DNA of 64,000 nt from Symsagittifera roscoffensis. Its lineage: Eukaryota > Xenacoelomorpha > Acoela > Convolutidae. This document shows positions 22,907 to 33,646 of this stretch, in pieces (within the stretch, counting starts at the first letter, position 1; every line of letters begins with the position of its first letter). Where the stretch lies: contig NC_087070.1 of assembly GCF_963678635.1 (NCBI RefSeq), positions 47,845,467 to 47,909,466 of the forward strand. Reading direction: 5' to 3'. Position numbers and translations under genes: made by a program. The notes beneath the pieces were generated by a model. That model ran no database searches. It saw only the letters and a program-made list of their open reading frames with translations, and was not told the origin of the DNA.

Positions 22907-24181
22907 TTATTGTGTGTTCGAATTTTTTTTAGAAATTCCTTTTTGTGTATTAAAATTAGGTATTAAGACAAATGTTCCAATTTTTAAATCTGAGGCTGGT
23001 GTAAAGCGTGAATTAATTTGTTCGTTAAAGTTTTGCCTTTGTAACAATTTTTTTGTTACTCTTCGGTAAATTTCATTGTGTTTTTTATCTCTATTTAAAA
23101 TCCATTCGGTGTGTGTGCCGGAGGCTAATTTAAGGATTTGTGGGTGATGGAAATGATCTTCATCATGCGTTTGTAAAGGTAGGTTATAACAAACTGAGTC
23201 TTTAGTTGGTTGGCAATAACCTTGTGCATTTTTATGAGAGTTTGCTGTAAACATAATTGGTTTACGTGGCTTTTGATTAAAAACCATTTCGTATGGTGAC
23301 ATTCCTAGAGTTGTCGTAATTTGTGAATTATATGCTAAGGGAAACAATTTTACATTTGCTGACCATTCTGTGTATCTTGTATCATTTCCGTTTATGATAC
23401 ATCTAGGATATTCTTGTAGTGAACGGTTCATACCTTCGACTAAACCGTTTGTCCAAGGTGCATGAGATGTACGCAGTTTGTGTTTGATGTTATATAAGTG
23501 ACATAGTGTGATGATTTAATTATTTATGAATTCTGTACCGTTGTCTGTAACTAAGATTTCGGGTAATCCGAATTTAGCTATCCAGTGTTCATAAAGTGTT
23601 GTGTAAGCATAATAAGCGTTACAATGTGGTACTGGATTGAGTGCTACATAATGTGTAAATGCATCAACAATTACCATAATGTAGGAGTTTCCTTCAGAGG
23701 ATGGTGAAATTGGTCCTTTTGTATCGAATGAAATACGATGGTTAAAATATAAACTTTGTCCTTTAAAATCTTGTTTTTGTGCTATTTGTTTTTGATTTGG
23801 ATAAGGTTTATTTAGCTAACATACTATACAATCATTGCATAGTACTTTTATCTAAATTGGTGCATTTGGGAAATAAAATTTTTGTGTAAAATTTGAATAT
23901 GTTTTCTCTGATCCAGAGTGTCCTTTAGTGTTTTGTGTGTGTGAAATGTTAAAAGCTATTAGAATCATACTTAAAGGGAGACAGGGAATTGTAGAGTCAT
24001 TTAATTGATATTTTAGAAGGTCTGTGTTTTCATTAATTGTTGTATTATTATATTTTCGGAAAAATCGGAGGAGTGTTTTATTTCCTAAAATTGTGGTATC
24101 TGTCTTTGCGGGCTTAGTTTTGTATTTGAGCCATGATTTTAGTTGTCTAATTACTGGGTCAAGATTTTGATATTGTTTCAA
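22907..24181 (-). pseudogene. Integrase, interrupted, catalytic triad present
   Basis: All in one frame but cut by stops at 23,852-23,854, 23,816-23,818 and 23,516-23,518. The N-terminal zinc-binding part (HISHTQNTKGHSGSEKTY, then a CxxC near 23,830) precedes a core with Asp at 23,723-23,725 (SFDTKGP), Asp at 23,543-23,545 (VTDNGTEF) and Glu at 23,435-23,437 (TNGLVEGMN). The last two are separated by 35 residues, the classic DD35E spacing. The C-terminal part shows SDLKIGTFVLIPNF and KGISKK, the usual gypsy-type tail, then falls out of frame at an A8 run near 22,930. This enzyme would insert the cDNA into the genome. The frame upstream continues from RNase H through a TGA at 24,569. Confidence 0.88.
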
Positions 24182-24568
24182 GATTTCTATTGTAATTTTA
24201 TCTGTTGGAGGGAGAAAAATATTTTCAATTTCTAATTTAGATAGGGGAATTGTGTCAAGTGCGTCATGGAGGTCAAAGACTTGATTTATTGTGTATTTTG
24301 AATCATTTGTTTGTGGTCCTGATAAATTTAATTTATCAGTTAAATTATCTTTTTCAATTAACGGAAAAAGGTCTTTTTTATGCGAGTGGTGTTTTATTCG
24401 TTTTTGTTGGGTGTTATTTTTTATCCATTGTGAGTATGGAATTGGTTTGAAAGTTGATGTTCCTAGTACATCAACTTCGTAGTGATTATTTTGGCAATCT
24501 AAGTTAAGTGGGAAATGTTGTAGGTTATTTATTTGTGATTGTTCAATGTCAGTTCTTACTGCATATTT

Positions 24569-25139
24569 TCATTCTAGTCGGGGTGATGTTTCGTCTTTTG
24601 CAAGGTAAAATTTTATATTTTTGGGTATTTCAACTGTAGTTTTTCGTGTAAGTAATTCAGGTGGTGTATTTCGACTTAATGTATCTGGTAATGCAAGATT
24701 CTTTCCTGCTGTCCAAACTATATGTAAGTTTGGAAATTTCATTAGAATTAATTGAAATCTATAAACTCGGTGATTGGGATTTGACTTTTGTGTAAAGAGA
24801 AAAATGATTGGTTTATGATCTGTGAATAGAACTGTTGGATGTTTTGATCCAAGTATCAAAAATTCATATTCTGTAAGTGTATAAATTATAGCTGTACATT
24901 CTCTCATTAGAGTTGAGAGTCGTAGCTCTGCTTGAGTGAATAATCGGGAATTTGCTGATATAAGGTTCGTTTTATTTGTATCACTATGTGATTGTACTAA
25001 TGCTGCGCCGATGCCAAAATTTGAAGCATCGCACATTGCATAGAATGGTTGATTTGGATCTGGAATTGTGTTTGAAATTTGTTCAGTTAAAAGTTTTTTA
25101 ATTTCTTCAAATCGTGTTTGATGTTCAGTGGTCCATTAT
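24569..25139 (-). pseudogene. RNase H domain of Pol
   Basis: Open frame rich in family landmarks: CDASNFGIGAALVQS (first catalytic Asp), a Glu in LRLSTLMRECTAI, FTDHKPIIFLF (Asp-His), and the closing LPDTLSR where most family members have ADxLSR. It degrades the RNA strand of the RNA:DNA hybrid. The frame is the same as gag-protease and integrase, but is reached from the RT frame only through a shift near 25,140. It ends at a TGA (24,569-24,571), after which the same frame continues towards integrase with no domain break. Confidence 0.88.
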
Positions 25140-26640
25140 AATTATTTTTTTGTCTGAGGATATTATAGAACGGTCTTAAATATAATTGCATTTTATAAAC
25201 GTACTTGCTTAAGAAATTTAACATTACAAGGAATTCTTGGATTTTCTTTTTGTTTGTTGGTGGTTGAAGTTTTTGAATAGCATCAATGCGTGATTTTAAT
25301 GGAGTGATTGTGTTTCTTTCTATATTATGTCCTAAAAATTTAACTCGTGTTTAAAAGAAGTGTGATTTATCGGGGGCGGCCTTCAGATTTTTGTTCTGAA
25401 GTATTTTATGATAGTGTTCTAAAACTGTAAACATTTCTTCTTTCGTCTGTGATTGCATAAAAACATCATCTAAATAGGTGATTGCGTTTTTCTTGAGTAT
25501 TAGTGGTCTAAAAATTTTGCTCATAAAAGCTGAAAATGCTGCTGGTCCTATGGAAATTCCATAGAATAGGCGGTTGAATTCATATTGTTGATTTCCAATA
25601 ACAAATTGTGTTAAACGTCGTGATTGTTCATCTAGTGGCATTTGATTGTATGCACTATTCTTATATGCGGTTGTAAAGTATTTTCCGTTTATTTTTGTTA
25701 AAGTAACTTGTATTGGTTCAATAGGCCAATTGCATTTCGATTCGTCTATAAGTGAATTGAGGTATCTAGCTTCTAAAACTATTTTTAATGATTCTCCTTT
25801 TGCTAGGATGATAACAGGGTTAATAAATGTGTTACCTTTTGGTTGTTCTTCTTTATTTACTGGTGAGATAATTTTGTATTGTTCTAAAATATCAAGTAAT
25901 CTGTTTACTTTGTCAAGTAAATGAATTGGTACTTTACTAGCTCTTTGTTTTTTGAAAACTGCGTCAGGTTTTAACGGGAGATGTGGTGATGAACTGATTT
26001 TCCCGACATCAAATTTTGATGTTGCGTAGACTGTTGAATATTTTAATAGTTGTTTTGCTAGTTTGTCAAATTCGATTTGTGTAATTTGTGAGTGTTCAAA
26101 GTTAAACATCGTTAAAAATTGTTGTTGTTCTTTTGTGTAATTTGTTATATTGAATGATGGTTTAAAATATGGTGTTTTTGTGAAATAATCTGTGTTTCTC
26201 TTTTCATTGCTTATTATGTTATTTATGGATAGTTCTTCGTTAAGAATTGTGGATTGGCAAATATCTAATAATTGGAGTATATTATTTACGCGGTATGCTA
26301 TTTCATGTATGGGTGAGATTGTAGCGTTTGTTTTGCAATATCCTAAAATTCCTAAGGGTAACGTTACTTGATACGGTGTATTGTTATACACGTGTAGCAA
26401 AATGATGTCGGAACTCGTGTTTTTCAAGTATTTTATAGATGAAATCGTGATTTTGAAAAACTTGTGAATAGGTTTAAATTCAAAGTCTGACATAAAAAGT
26501 TGTTGTTTATTTTGACTTTTATCATACTGGTGAACTTGTTTTATTGAAAAATTATATATATTTCCTGATAGTGGTTTCAGGTGTTTCCGTTGTTGGTTAT
26601 AAATTGGATAAAATTTTGAGAAGAATGGTGGTTGTTTATT
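25140..26640 (-). pseudogene. Reverse transcriptase, catalytic Asp lost
   Basis: The domain begins about residue 170 of the 380-codon frame starting 26,493. Fingers and palm motifs are clear: LPLKPDAVFKKQRASKVP, NPVIILAK, RLFYGISIGPAAF and TYLDDVFMQS (YLDD at 25,465-25,476). The position that should carry the first catalytic Asp (motif A) is Tyr, in the segment FTTAYKNSAYNQMPL, codon 25,663-25,665, so the enzyme could not polymerise even if translated. A TAA stop at 25,351-25,353 interrupts the thumb (the frame resumes with VKFLGH). This segment is one frame off from its neighbours, entered near a T6 run (about 26,650) and left near 25,140. Residues 1-165 are a protease-RT linker. Confidence 0.9.
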
Positions 26641-27325
26641 TAATCTTTGAAAAAATGTTAGAGCTGTATTTTGTTGTTTTTGTGTACTTATCTTTGATCA
26701 GTATTTTACTCTTCAAGATGTTGATTGTTGGTATATATTTTGATATAAATGGTATGCCAATGATATTGTGTTTAATATCAGTAATATGAAATATTTCTTT
26801 AAATGGTTTGTTTAGAATTTTATTTTGTTCCATTGTTCTTGTGGGGAGAAGGAATAATTGAATTTTTCCATAATTTACTAATGTTGATCCTTGTGCTGAT
26901 GCTAGTTTAGTAGAGGTTGCAAGAGGCGTTAATTTTGGATGTAATATTTTGATTTCATTCCATGTGGGAATATTAATTATGTTTGATTCTGCTCCTGAAT
27001 CAATTAAAAAATCAATTTCAAGATCTAGTGGTTGAAATTCTTTGTTTCTTGGACTTTCTAAGAGAAATGGTATTGTCCAAATTTTTTCTCTGGGTTGTTC
27101 TTTTTGTATATTTTGATAAATATGATTTGTGTTTAAACATTTTGTTTTGTCTTTTTCATCGGGTTTATTTACCGTGTTAATTTCGTTTATTTCTTGTGCA
27201 GTTTGTGTAGTATTGATGGGTTCAATATAATAATTGTGAAGGAGTTCCAATTGATTTTCATATATATGTGATGTGAAAAGTTGTTCATATATGATAGGTT
27301 CGTAGTCGTTTTCGACTGTTATCAT
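26636..27325 (-). pseudogene. Retroviral-type aspartic protease
   Basis: The active-site motif FLIDSGAESNIINIP is at residues 106-120 of this segment (Asp at about 26,999-27,001), and the later NIIGIPFISKYIPTIN corresponds to the hydrophobic GxD/GxP-type C-terminal motif. It works as a homodimer to cut the Gag-Pol polyprotein. It is in the same frame as gag, separated only by a TGA at 27,587-27,589, so it was probably made as part of one polyprotein. An acidic, Asn/Glu-rich linker precedes it. The frame closes at 26,636 after the T6 run where the RT frame takes over. Confidence 0.88.
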
Positions 27326-27586
27326 ATTTACGTAGATGGTATTTTCTGTATCACTTTCTGTATCTGATGATCCACAGTTTATTTGATTTAGTTGTAGTTC
27401 GTTACTTCCTGTGTCGTCAATACCTGGGGGGTCTGATGTTGTTTCCTCATTTGACTGTACCTGATTAATATGTCCTTGGTGTTTTGGTGTACTACTTGTA
27501 TGTCGATGTTTAGAATTATTATAATGATTATTATTCCTATGTGGTGACTGGGAATAATTTCTATATTGATTATTATAGCTTGAATT

Positions 27587-28492
27587 TCAATTTTGTGAAT
27601 TATTCCGTGATCTGTTTTGATAATTGTCATTTGATCTGTGATAGTTTGATCTATTATATGAGTTATTTCTTGATCGATTGTTCGGGTAATTCTGATTTCG
27701 ATTGTTCGAATAACTTCTATTTCGATTATGCGAATAGTTTCTATTTCTGTTGTAAGATGAGTTTCGTGATTGATTATTGGAATAGTGTTTATTTCTTGGG
27801 TTTGATTGGGAACTGGATCTAGAAACAAATTGTGTTGCATTGGAATTTGATCTCGAATAGTTATTTCGACTATTTGATCGATTATAATTATTTTGTGAAG
27901 AATTCTGTGTATTTCTTCGTTCTGGTGATCTTCCTCTATAACTTGAGTTATATGGTGATTGATTTCTTGTGTAATTGGTGTTGTTCGGAAGTGGTGTTCC
28001 TGAACTGTTGTTACTATATATATTTTTGTTTGGTAGATTTTGATATTTTTTCATATATTGATAGAACGATTTCTTTGGCTCTTTATGCTTTTGAGGTTTG
28101 TTTTGGTTATCTTGTTGTTTTTGTCTACATTCGGAAATACTGTGTCCGTATCGTCGGCAATAGTTACACCATTTTTTGAAAGATAATTTGCCTTTAAAAC
28201 TTGGGTGTTTTTCATAAATGTTTAGTATTTCAGTGATTTTTTCAACTAGGTCTGTATCTGATTCCTGTATGTTATTTATATGTGTAGTGTTTGTTTCAAT
28301 TCGATTAGCATATTGTAGTTTTGGATTCTCTGTTTCTTCAAGTTTCATTGTGATTTTCGCTTGCTCTAGTTTGTCTACTAGTTTTCGAAAATCTAAATCT
28401 GGCTCTCGAATTGAGGAAGGATGAGATGCTCTCTTTTTTATTGCTATTTTCCTTAATTGAGGTGTTAAGGTCATCATTAAAATTTCTGTCAT
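27587..28492 (-). pseudogene. Gag C-terminal part with CCHC zinc knuckle
   Basis: A Cys-x2-Cys-x4-His-x4-Cys knuckle (CNYCRRYGHSISEC, residues 109-122, 28,127-28,168) identifies nucleocapsid, which binds genomic RNA. It is followed by about 170 residues of Asn/Ser/Arg/Tyr-rich repeats (YSNNRN and NNRSRN words), an extended basic RNA-binding tail. The frame continues from the capsid part across a TGA at 28,535-28,537 and into protease across the TGA at 27,587. Confidence 0.88.
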
Positions 28493-28537
28493 TTTTGTGT
28501 TTTTATAGTCATGTGTATTAAGTGAATATGCCTTTCA

Positions 28538-30688
28538 AACTAGTGTTTCGATACGTACTGCTAATTGTTTGATGGTTTCATTTGGTAATCTGCGAATTTC
28601 ATTACATAAAACTCTTTGGTGTTGTTTATTTCTTTCGGAGTCAAACATTTTTGAAAATTCTTGTGTAAATCTTTTCCAGTCTGATTTTATTTCTATAGGT
28701 TAGACTGAAAACCATTTTTGAGCTGCGCCATCTAAGGTTGTTTGTATCAATGCTGTGCGTCTATGTATCCAATTTTGATGTAGTGGCGTATTAATTGGTT
28801 CAGGTCCTATATTTAAAATTAAATTTGCTGTTACTGCATTTAAATAATCTTCTACAGAATATTCAGGATCTGTTCCTGTAAATACCATCAGTGGTTTATT
28901 TGATGTTATTGATGATCCACCCATGAGGTATGGATTCATTGTCATTTGTAGTGATTCTGCGGCATTTTGCATTTGCGAAAAATTTGAAAGTTGATTTTTT
29001 GTTATTTCGTGTTGCTGAAGATAATATGGAAGTGGTATTTCATTTTGCATTTGAGTTGGTTGATACGAGTGCATAGTCATTGCGTTTTGTGGTTGAATCG
29101 GTTGAAAAGATTGTGTGTTAGTTGGATTTGGCATATGTATTGGTTGTTGATTTCGTGTATCTGTTGGGTTTGGAGAGAAAATTCTATTATATGTATGAGG
29201 TCGTCGCGATCCTTGTGTGTGATATTCTTGGGTAAATGGTGCAAAAATGTCTGGTTGTAAATAATCATCATCAGATGATAAGTAATCCGTATGATGAGGT
29301 GCTTGCTTTTTATTTTTATTTTGTTGAAAGAATGGGTAATTTTCACTATGATCCTGTGTAGGATGTGAATTAGTTCGAAAATTTACTGAGTTAGTTGTTG
29401 TCATTGGGTTATCCCAATAGTGACAGCATACATGATTATTATTTTTTCGTGGGGGGTAGTTTGTTTTTGACGAATGTGCATAATTATAATTGTGTTCTGC
29501 AAAAGTGTTTCTTGTGAATGTTTTTCGTGGTTTTTGTGGTACTGTCATGGGTCTATATGTTTGATAATTCATATGTGAATATTTTGGAGCAACCGAAGGT
29601 TTAACGGTTGATTGTAAGGTTACTTGTGCCAGTGAACTATTTGTATTTCTTGGTGTTGTTAAATTTGGATGTATTAGTGAAATACTTTGCTGTGTAGTTG
29701 TTGTTGTTTGGACAATTTCTTTATTTATGAAAGGTGATGGTGTTTGAATATCTTGTTGTGTAAGATTTCTAGTTCCATTAAGGTTTTCAATGTGTATGAC
29801 GGTCGAATTTAAACTGTTATTTCGTGTATCAGGTAAAAATGTATTGTAGTTTAATGGTGTTGCATCAATGGTTAGTGGTACTACTTTTACATAATCTCTG
29901 TGGTAAGATATTGTACTTATTGCTTGACTTGAGATAGATTGTGGGATATTTATAAATGTAGGATGAAACCATTCAGGGTCCCAAACCTAGTCTGATTGTT
30001 CTGTAATGGCAGTATCATCATTTGGGTTTTGAGGTCTAAAATTTTTTCTTGCTTGTGAAATTAAGTCTAAATTATGTGTGAAATAATCTATTATAAACCA
30101 TGCCAAAATTTTTTTTAAGTCATGTTTTGTGTGTTGTGAAACATCGTTTTTAGTGAAATTTTCTTTGATTATATGTAGAAAAGTTGAAAATAATGTGGTT
30201 TCATGTCGTACTTTTGTATGTTTGGATGTTTCAGTTGGTGAGATACTTTGAAATTCTGTTTTTTCTAATATGGAAATAGAGGTATATATTATTGCAAAAA
30301 CTTCGTTAGTGAAAATAGAGTTTGCTTTTTTTGAATTATGATATTGTATGCTTTTGATATATTCTAAGAATACTTTTGAAATTTCTAATTCAAGATCATC
30401 TGTTTGAATTACGTATTTACGATGATTCGTATTTGGTGTGCTGAATTCTATGGTGTAGATTCCATATTGTTGTGTTAAGTTACATATATCTTTCAAATAA
30501 TGTTCAATAAATTGTCTTTTGATTTTTACATCTGGGAATTCTGCTTTGCATGGACTGATTCCGGGTTCAAACAAATTTACGAGTAAATTCTTGCAAAAAT
30601 CATGTTGCCCTCTATTATCGGGTGCATCTATGAAGAAGGGGTAAACCTCTTCGTCATCTGGACTATCGTCACTTTGAGGGTGGCTCAT
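28538..30688 (-). pseudogene. Gag N-terminal and capsid region, two in-frame stops
   Basis: Starts at ATG 30,688 (MSHPQSDDSPDDEEVYPFF), with a TAA 18 bases upstream in the same frame. The frame is uninterrupted except for TAG at 29,987-29,989 and TAA at 28,700-28,702. The first 230 residues are globular and of no recognised family. A long Pro/Thr/Asn/Gln-rich linker follows (29,000-29,980). The capsid-like domain (VFTGTDPEYSVEDYL, then LIQTTLDGAAQKWFS at 28,700-28,870, then a W-x2-F pattern) resembles Ty3/gypsy Gag. It would assemble the particle. All breaks are single stop codons, with no frameshift. Confidence 0.85.
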
Positions 30689-30755
30689 TTTTTCGTTTGA
30701 TGACTGTTAATATATAACTATCGATGTGTCTAATTGGTTGATTCCAATTATACAA

Positions 30756-31040
30756 GTGTACTGGTTTGTACGGTGTACGGATTCCACAACTGCTTAAAAT
30801 TACTAAAGACATATATTATGATTCGATCATGGATTCCCCAAACTGGTTCCAGATTTCACACATTTTGTTGCGGATTCCGCAACGTTGTCTGTTTTTAGAG
30901 AAATACAGTGTTTTAGCTATTTGTCCGTGGAATCCAAAACAGCAAAGAAAAAAAGCAATTTGCGGATTACGCGACAAATCTGATTTTTGCCTATTGAGGA
31001 ATCCGCTTACAATTGACAAATTGCACAGTTTGGCCTCGTA
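30756..31040. repeat. GCGGATTCCGC-type repeat cluster 1
   Basis: Short copies in both orientations (GCGGATTCCGCAAC near 30,870, GGAATCCGCTTAC near 31,000, weaker ones near 30,778, 30,831 and 30,937), each 30-60 bases apart and separated by CAAATTG-like spacers. The cluster begins where the retroelement ends. Confidence 0.65.
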
Positions 31041-32392
31041 ATGACAAGACTGATTTCTCGAGCATTAAATCAAGCGAAAAAATGGCAAAAAGTGGGAATT
31101 TAATGACAATTAAAATGCATTCGGCGTCCTTTTAATGGAATTCATGCTTTACTGAAATTTAGGAAAAAATTGGAGAAAAATGGAGAAAATAGCCAATTTG
31201 AGTCTCAATTAAGTGAAAACGTTTCCTTTTTACCTATCCCATTATAATATCGTGCATAGTAACTGTGTCCCATTTATATTATAAAATCTTTTATTTCATT
31301 TTTTTATCATTCGGGGGGGGGGGGGGTATAATCAAAAAGACCCCGAAAATTAGCTTCTTTGGCTCTTTTACCATTTTCTCATTAGCAACTGCAGAACTAC
31401 AAATAGGGAGCCTTCATCCATTGATTTCATAAGTTTGAAGATAAAGGCCGAAACTGTTTTGAATTGGATGATTACAAAGCATACCAAATTTAAAAGCAAT
31501 CAAGTGTTCTCAACCTAAGTTTCATTTTGTAAAAAATACGGACAAGCGTGACGAGAACAGAACATAGCCTTTTGTTTGAAGAGAAAAATATTCTAAATTA
31601 TAATTGTTAAAGCGGTTTTAAATTGGAACATGAATGTCTACTTACACAAATACAAAGATCAAAAATTTTCAGCATTCTTTTCAAACTTTTAAGAGCCTTC
31701 ACTCTAAAAAATGAACCTGTAATTTATCAAAAAGTTACGTAATTTCACAACTTGGTTGGACGTGAGCTGAAACTCGTGTCACATGTGATTCACATGCCCA
31801 AACATGTACATGTAAAATCAAATGTTTTTCATTTCTTTTTTTTTAGAATCCCCACGATTTTTTTTGTGTAATTTACAGGTTTTTTCAGATGTTTCATCAA
31901 TGTTTACATGATAAGTCAGATAACTCCATATGTCTGCTCACGTAATTTCACATATCTGTACCCACTTAATTGTTGATTTTTTTTTTTGAAAAATTTCATT
32001 TTCAAAAATAAGCCCAAGATATTTCATTTTACTTTGTAACCCTTATAGTCAGAACTGATCGCAGCACGTAACACAAATTTACACAAGAAAACTTTTTTGA
32101 GTATCAGTTGCGTCGAACACAGTTGAACGGTTGAGACACATTTGTTTTAGGTTGAGGACGGTCAAAGCATTGATAATTTGGTCGAGTCGGTCGAAACATA
32201 GCTGGCTAGCTTCAAACATAGTTCGAAACGTAGCCAATTTTGGTCGAATTGGTAGAAACATAAGTCTCAGTTTGTGTTCAAAATTTGCCTTTTTAAATCT
32301 GATAAAAACTTATACAGTTTTTCCACTTTTTTGTTTTATGACAACCCAATTTGTAAAAAAAATCAATTTTGAAATTTCGTTTTTTCTAATAA

Positions 32393-32428
32393 TTTTGTCC
32401 GGTTACCGATTATTTAAATCAGCACTGT
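32393..32428. repeat. Scrap of the Tc1-like foldback terminus
   Basis: TTTTGTCCGG...TTTAAATCAGCACTG matches the right end of the foldback element at 45,788-46,517. No left end is found nearby. Confidence 0.6.
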
Positions 32429-32556
32429 TTTTCCTTAGTCTAATTAGTCTAAGATGAAAACCCGCTATTTCCATCAATTAATAGGTTAACAAACGCGTTG
32501 TATTGACCGTGTGATTCTCCCCTAAAAAATGTTTTGTATGACTTTGAAAGAAACTG

Positions 32557-32750
32557 ACAAAAAATTGACTTTTTTCTCCAGACATATTTCGACTTTTTAA
32601 ATAGCTATTTTTGACGGATTTTTATATCATCTAAAAAGTATTGTTGTTTTGAGCTCAAAGTCAAACAAATATTTCACCGGTGATCATTTTTTGTAAAGTT
32701 ATATGGGTTTAAAAAATGCCATGATGACAAATTCGGGACAGTTAACTTAA
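32557..32750 (-). mobile_element. Family M MITE, copy 13 (right part, reversed)
   Basis: Reads in reverse from the CAGACAxATTTCGACTTTTTAAxTAG section through GACGGA, TATTGTTGTTTTGAGCTCAA and TGATCATTTTTTGTAAAGTTAT to GACAAxTTxGGGACA. Both ends are lost; an old copy. Confidence 0.7.
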
Positions 32751-33646
32751 CTTTTTACTCCTAATTTGCTACTATCCTTCTATAGTAAGCCTGCTCGCTC
32801 GCTTTAATCGTTTGAAGCTAGACAAAAATCAAAATATCGAACCGTTTTTCGCAATACTGGGAAAATATTAAGAAAATTTTCATATGTTGTTCGAATCGCA
32901 ACTAAAAGGGTTTTAACATGTTATATCACCCAACTCACTCCGCAGTTTTTTGTAGCAGCTGATTTTGCATGGAAAGTAAACAAAGTGAAAAAACTAAAAA
33001 CTCACCCAAATACAAAAATTCTCCTCATTCTAAATGGTCGGAACAAATACTGGGTGATCTTTGTTTATAATAGCATTTTTTTAATATACAAGTTAAATTT
33101 TATAAGCCCAGTAAAAGCTTTCTATAAGCCTTTTTTATAACCTTGCTTTTTCCCCGTTCAAAAACAGATTAAAAATCAAAAAGTTCACAGCGTTTTATTT
33201 TCGATGCTGAAAAGTTTTTCGGAAATAGTTCAATCTTTTCACCACAGAAAAGAAGTTATCATTCATAGTTCAACTGAGTCCGATGAGTATTTGTGGTTTT
33301 TGGTTTTGCGTGGATCACAAAAAAAAACAAATTAAATAAAAGTTAGAAACACCTGAAGACAAAGTTATTCTGAGAATCGTTCATTCTATTATATGAGAAT
33401 TGTATGACTAGCATTCTCTCATACAAGAACTGTACGAGAATTGTATGAATAGTTTTTTCTCATAAAAGAATTGTATGAAATTGTATGACTAGCATTTTCG
33501 GTGTATGGAGGTCAACCCGGGTAGTCAAAAAATCATCCCAATTGATACTTTAAATCAAAAATTCTAAAACTCATTGTACTAATATTGTACTTTCAACATG
33601 TGAGAAAAGTATGAGATTTAGACATGTCTTTTTTCACAAATAATTT

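Larger units (their letters stand above)
15919..30755 (-). mobile_element. Retrovirus-like LTR element, about 14.8 kb, defective, 5' LTR not found
   Basis: Minus-strand order is gag, protease, reverse transcriptase, RNase H, integrase, ORF2, envelope-like gene, ORF4, then about 1 kb of 3' sequence. Gag-pol order and motifs (CCHC knuckle, DSGA protease, YLDD, DD35E integrase) place it with Ty3/gypsy-type elements and retroviruses; the extra genes make it retrovirus-like. The 3' terminus (15,919 on the plus strand, starting TGAGTTAAG) matches the end of the separate element at 56,314-58,704, which supports it as an LTR end. No copy of this terminus occurs between 30,700 and 34,000, so the 5' LTR seems lost; the 5' border near 30,755 is approximate. 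The coding strand is visibly A/C-rich along its whole length. Confidence 0.88.
31041..33646. other. Intergenic stretch with MITE scraps
   Basis: No gene is recognised. It contains a G14 run (31,313-31,326), a Tc1-like terminus scrap (32,393-32,428), a reverse-oriented family M fragment (32,557-32,750) and degenerate TTGTATGACTAGCATTTTC repeats (33,385-33,510). Confidence 0.55.

Noticed and set aside
27541..29346. Long frames on both strands opposite or out of frame with gag
   Set aside because: Shadows of the A/C-rich gag strand; Ile/Thr-rich or Cys/Phe-rich composition with no motif.
29987..29989. Programmed readthrough of the gag TAG
   Set aside because: Stops of all three types interrupt gag, pol, ORF2 and env, and RT is mutated, so ordinary decay explains it better than recoding.
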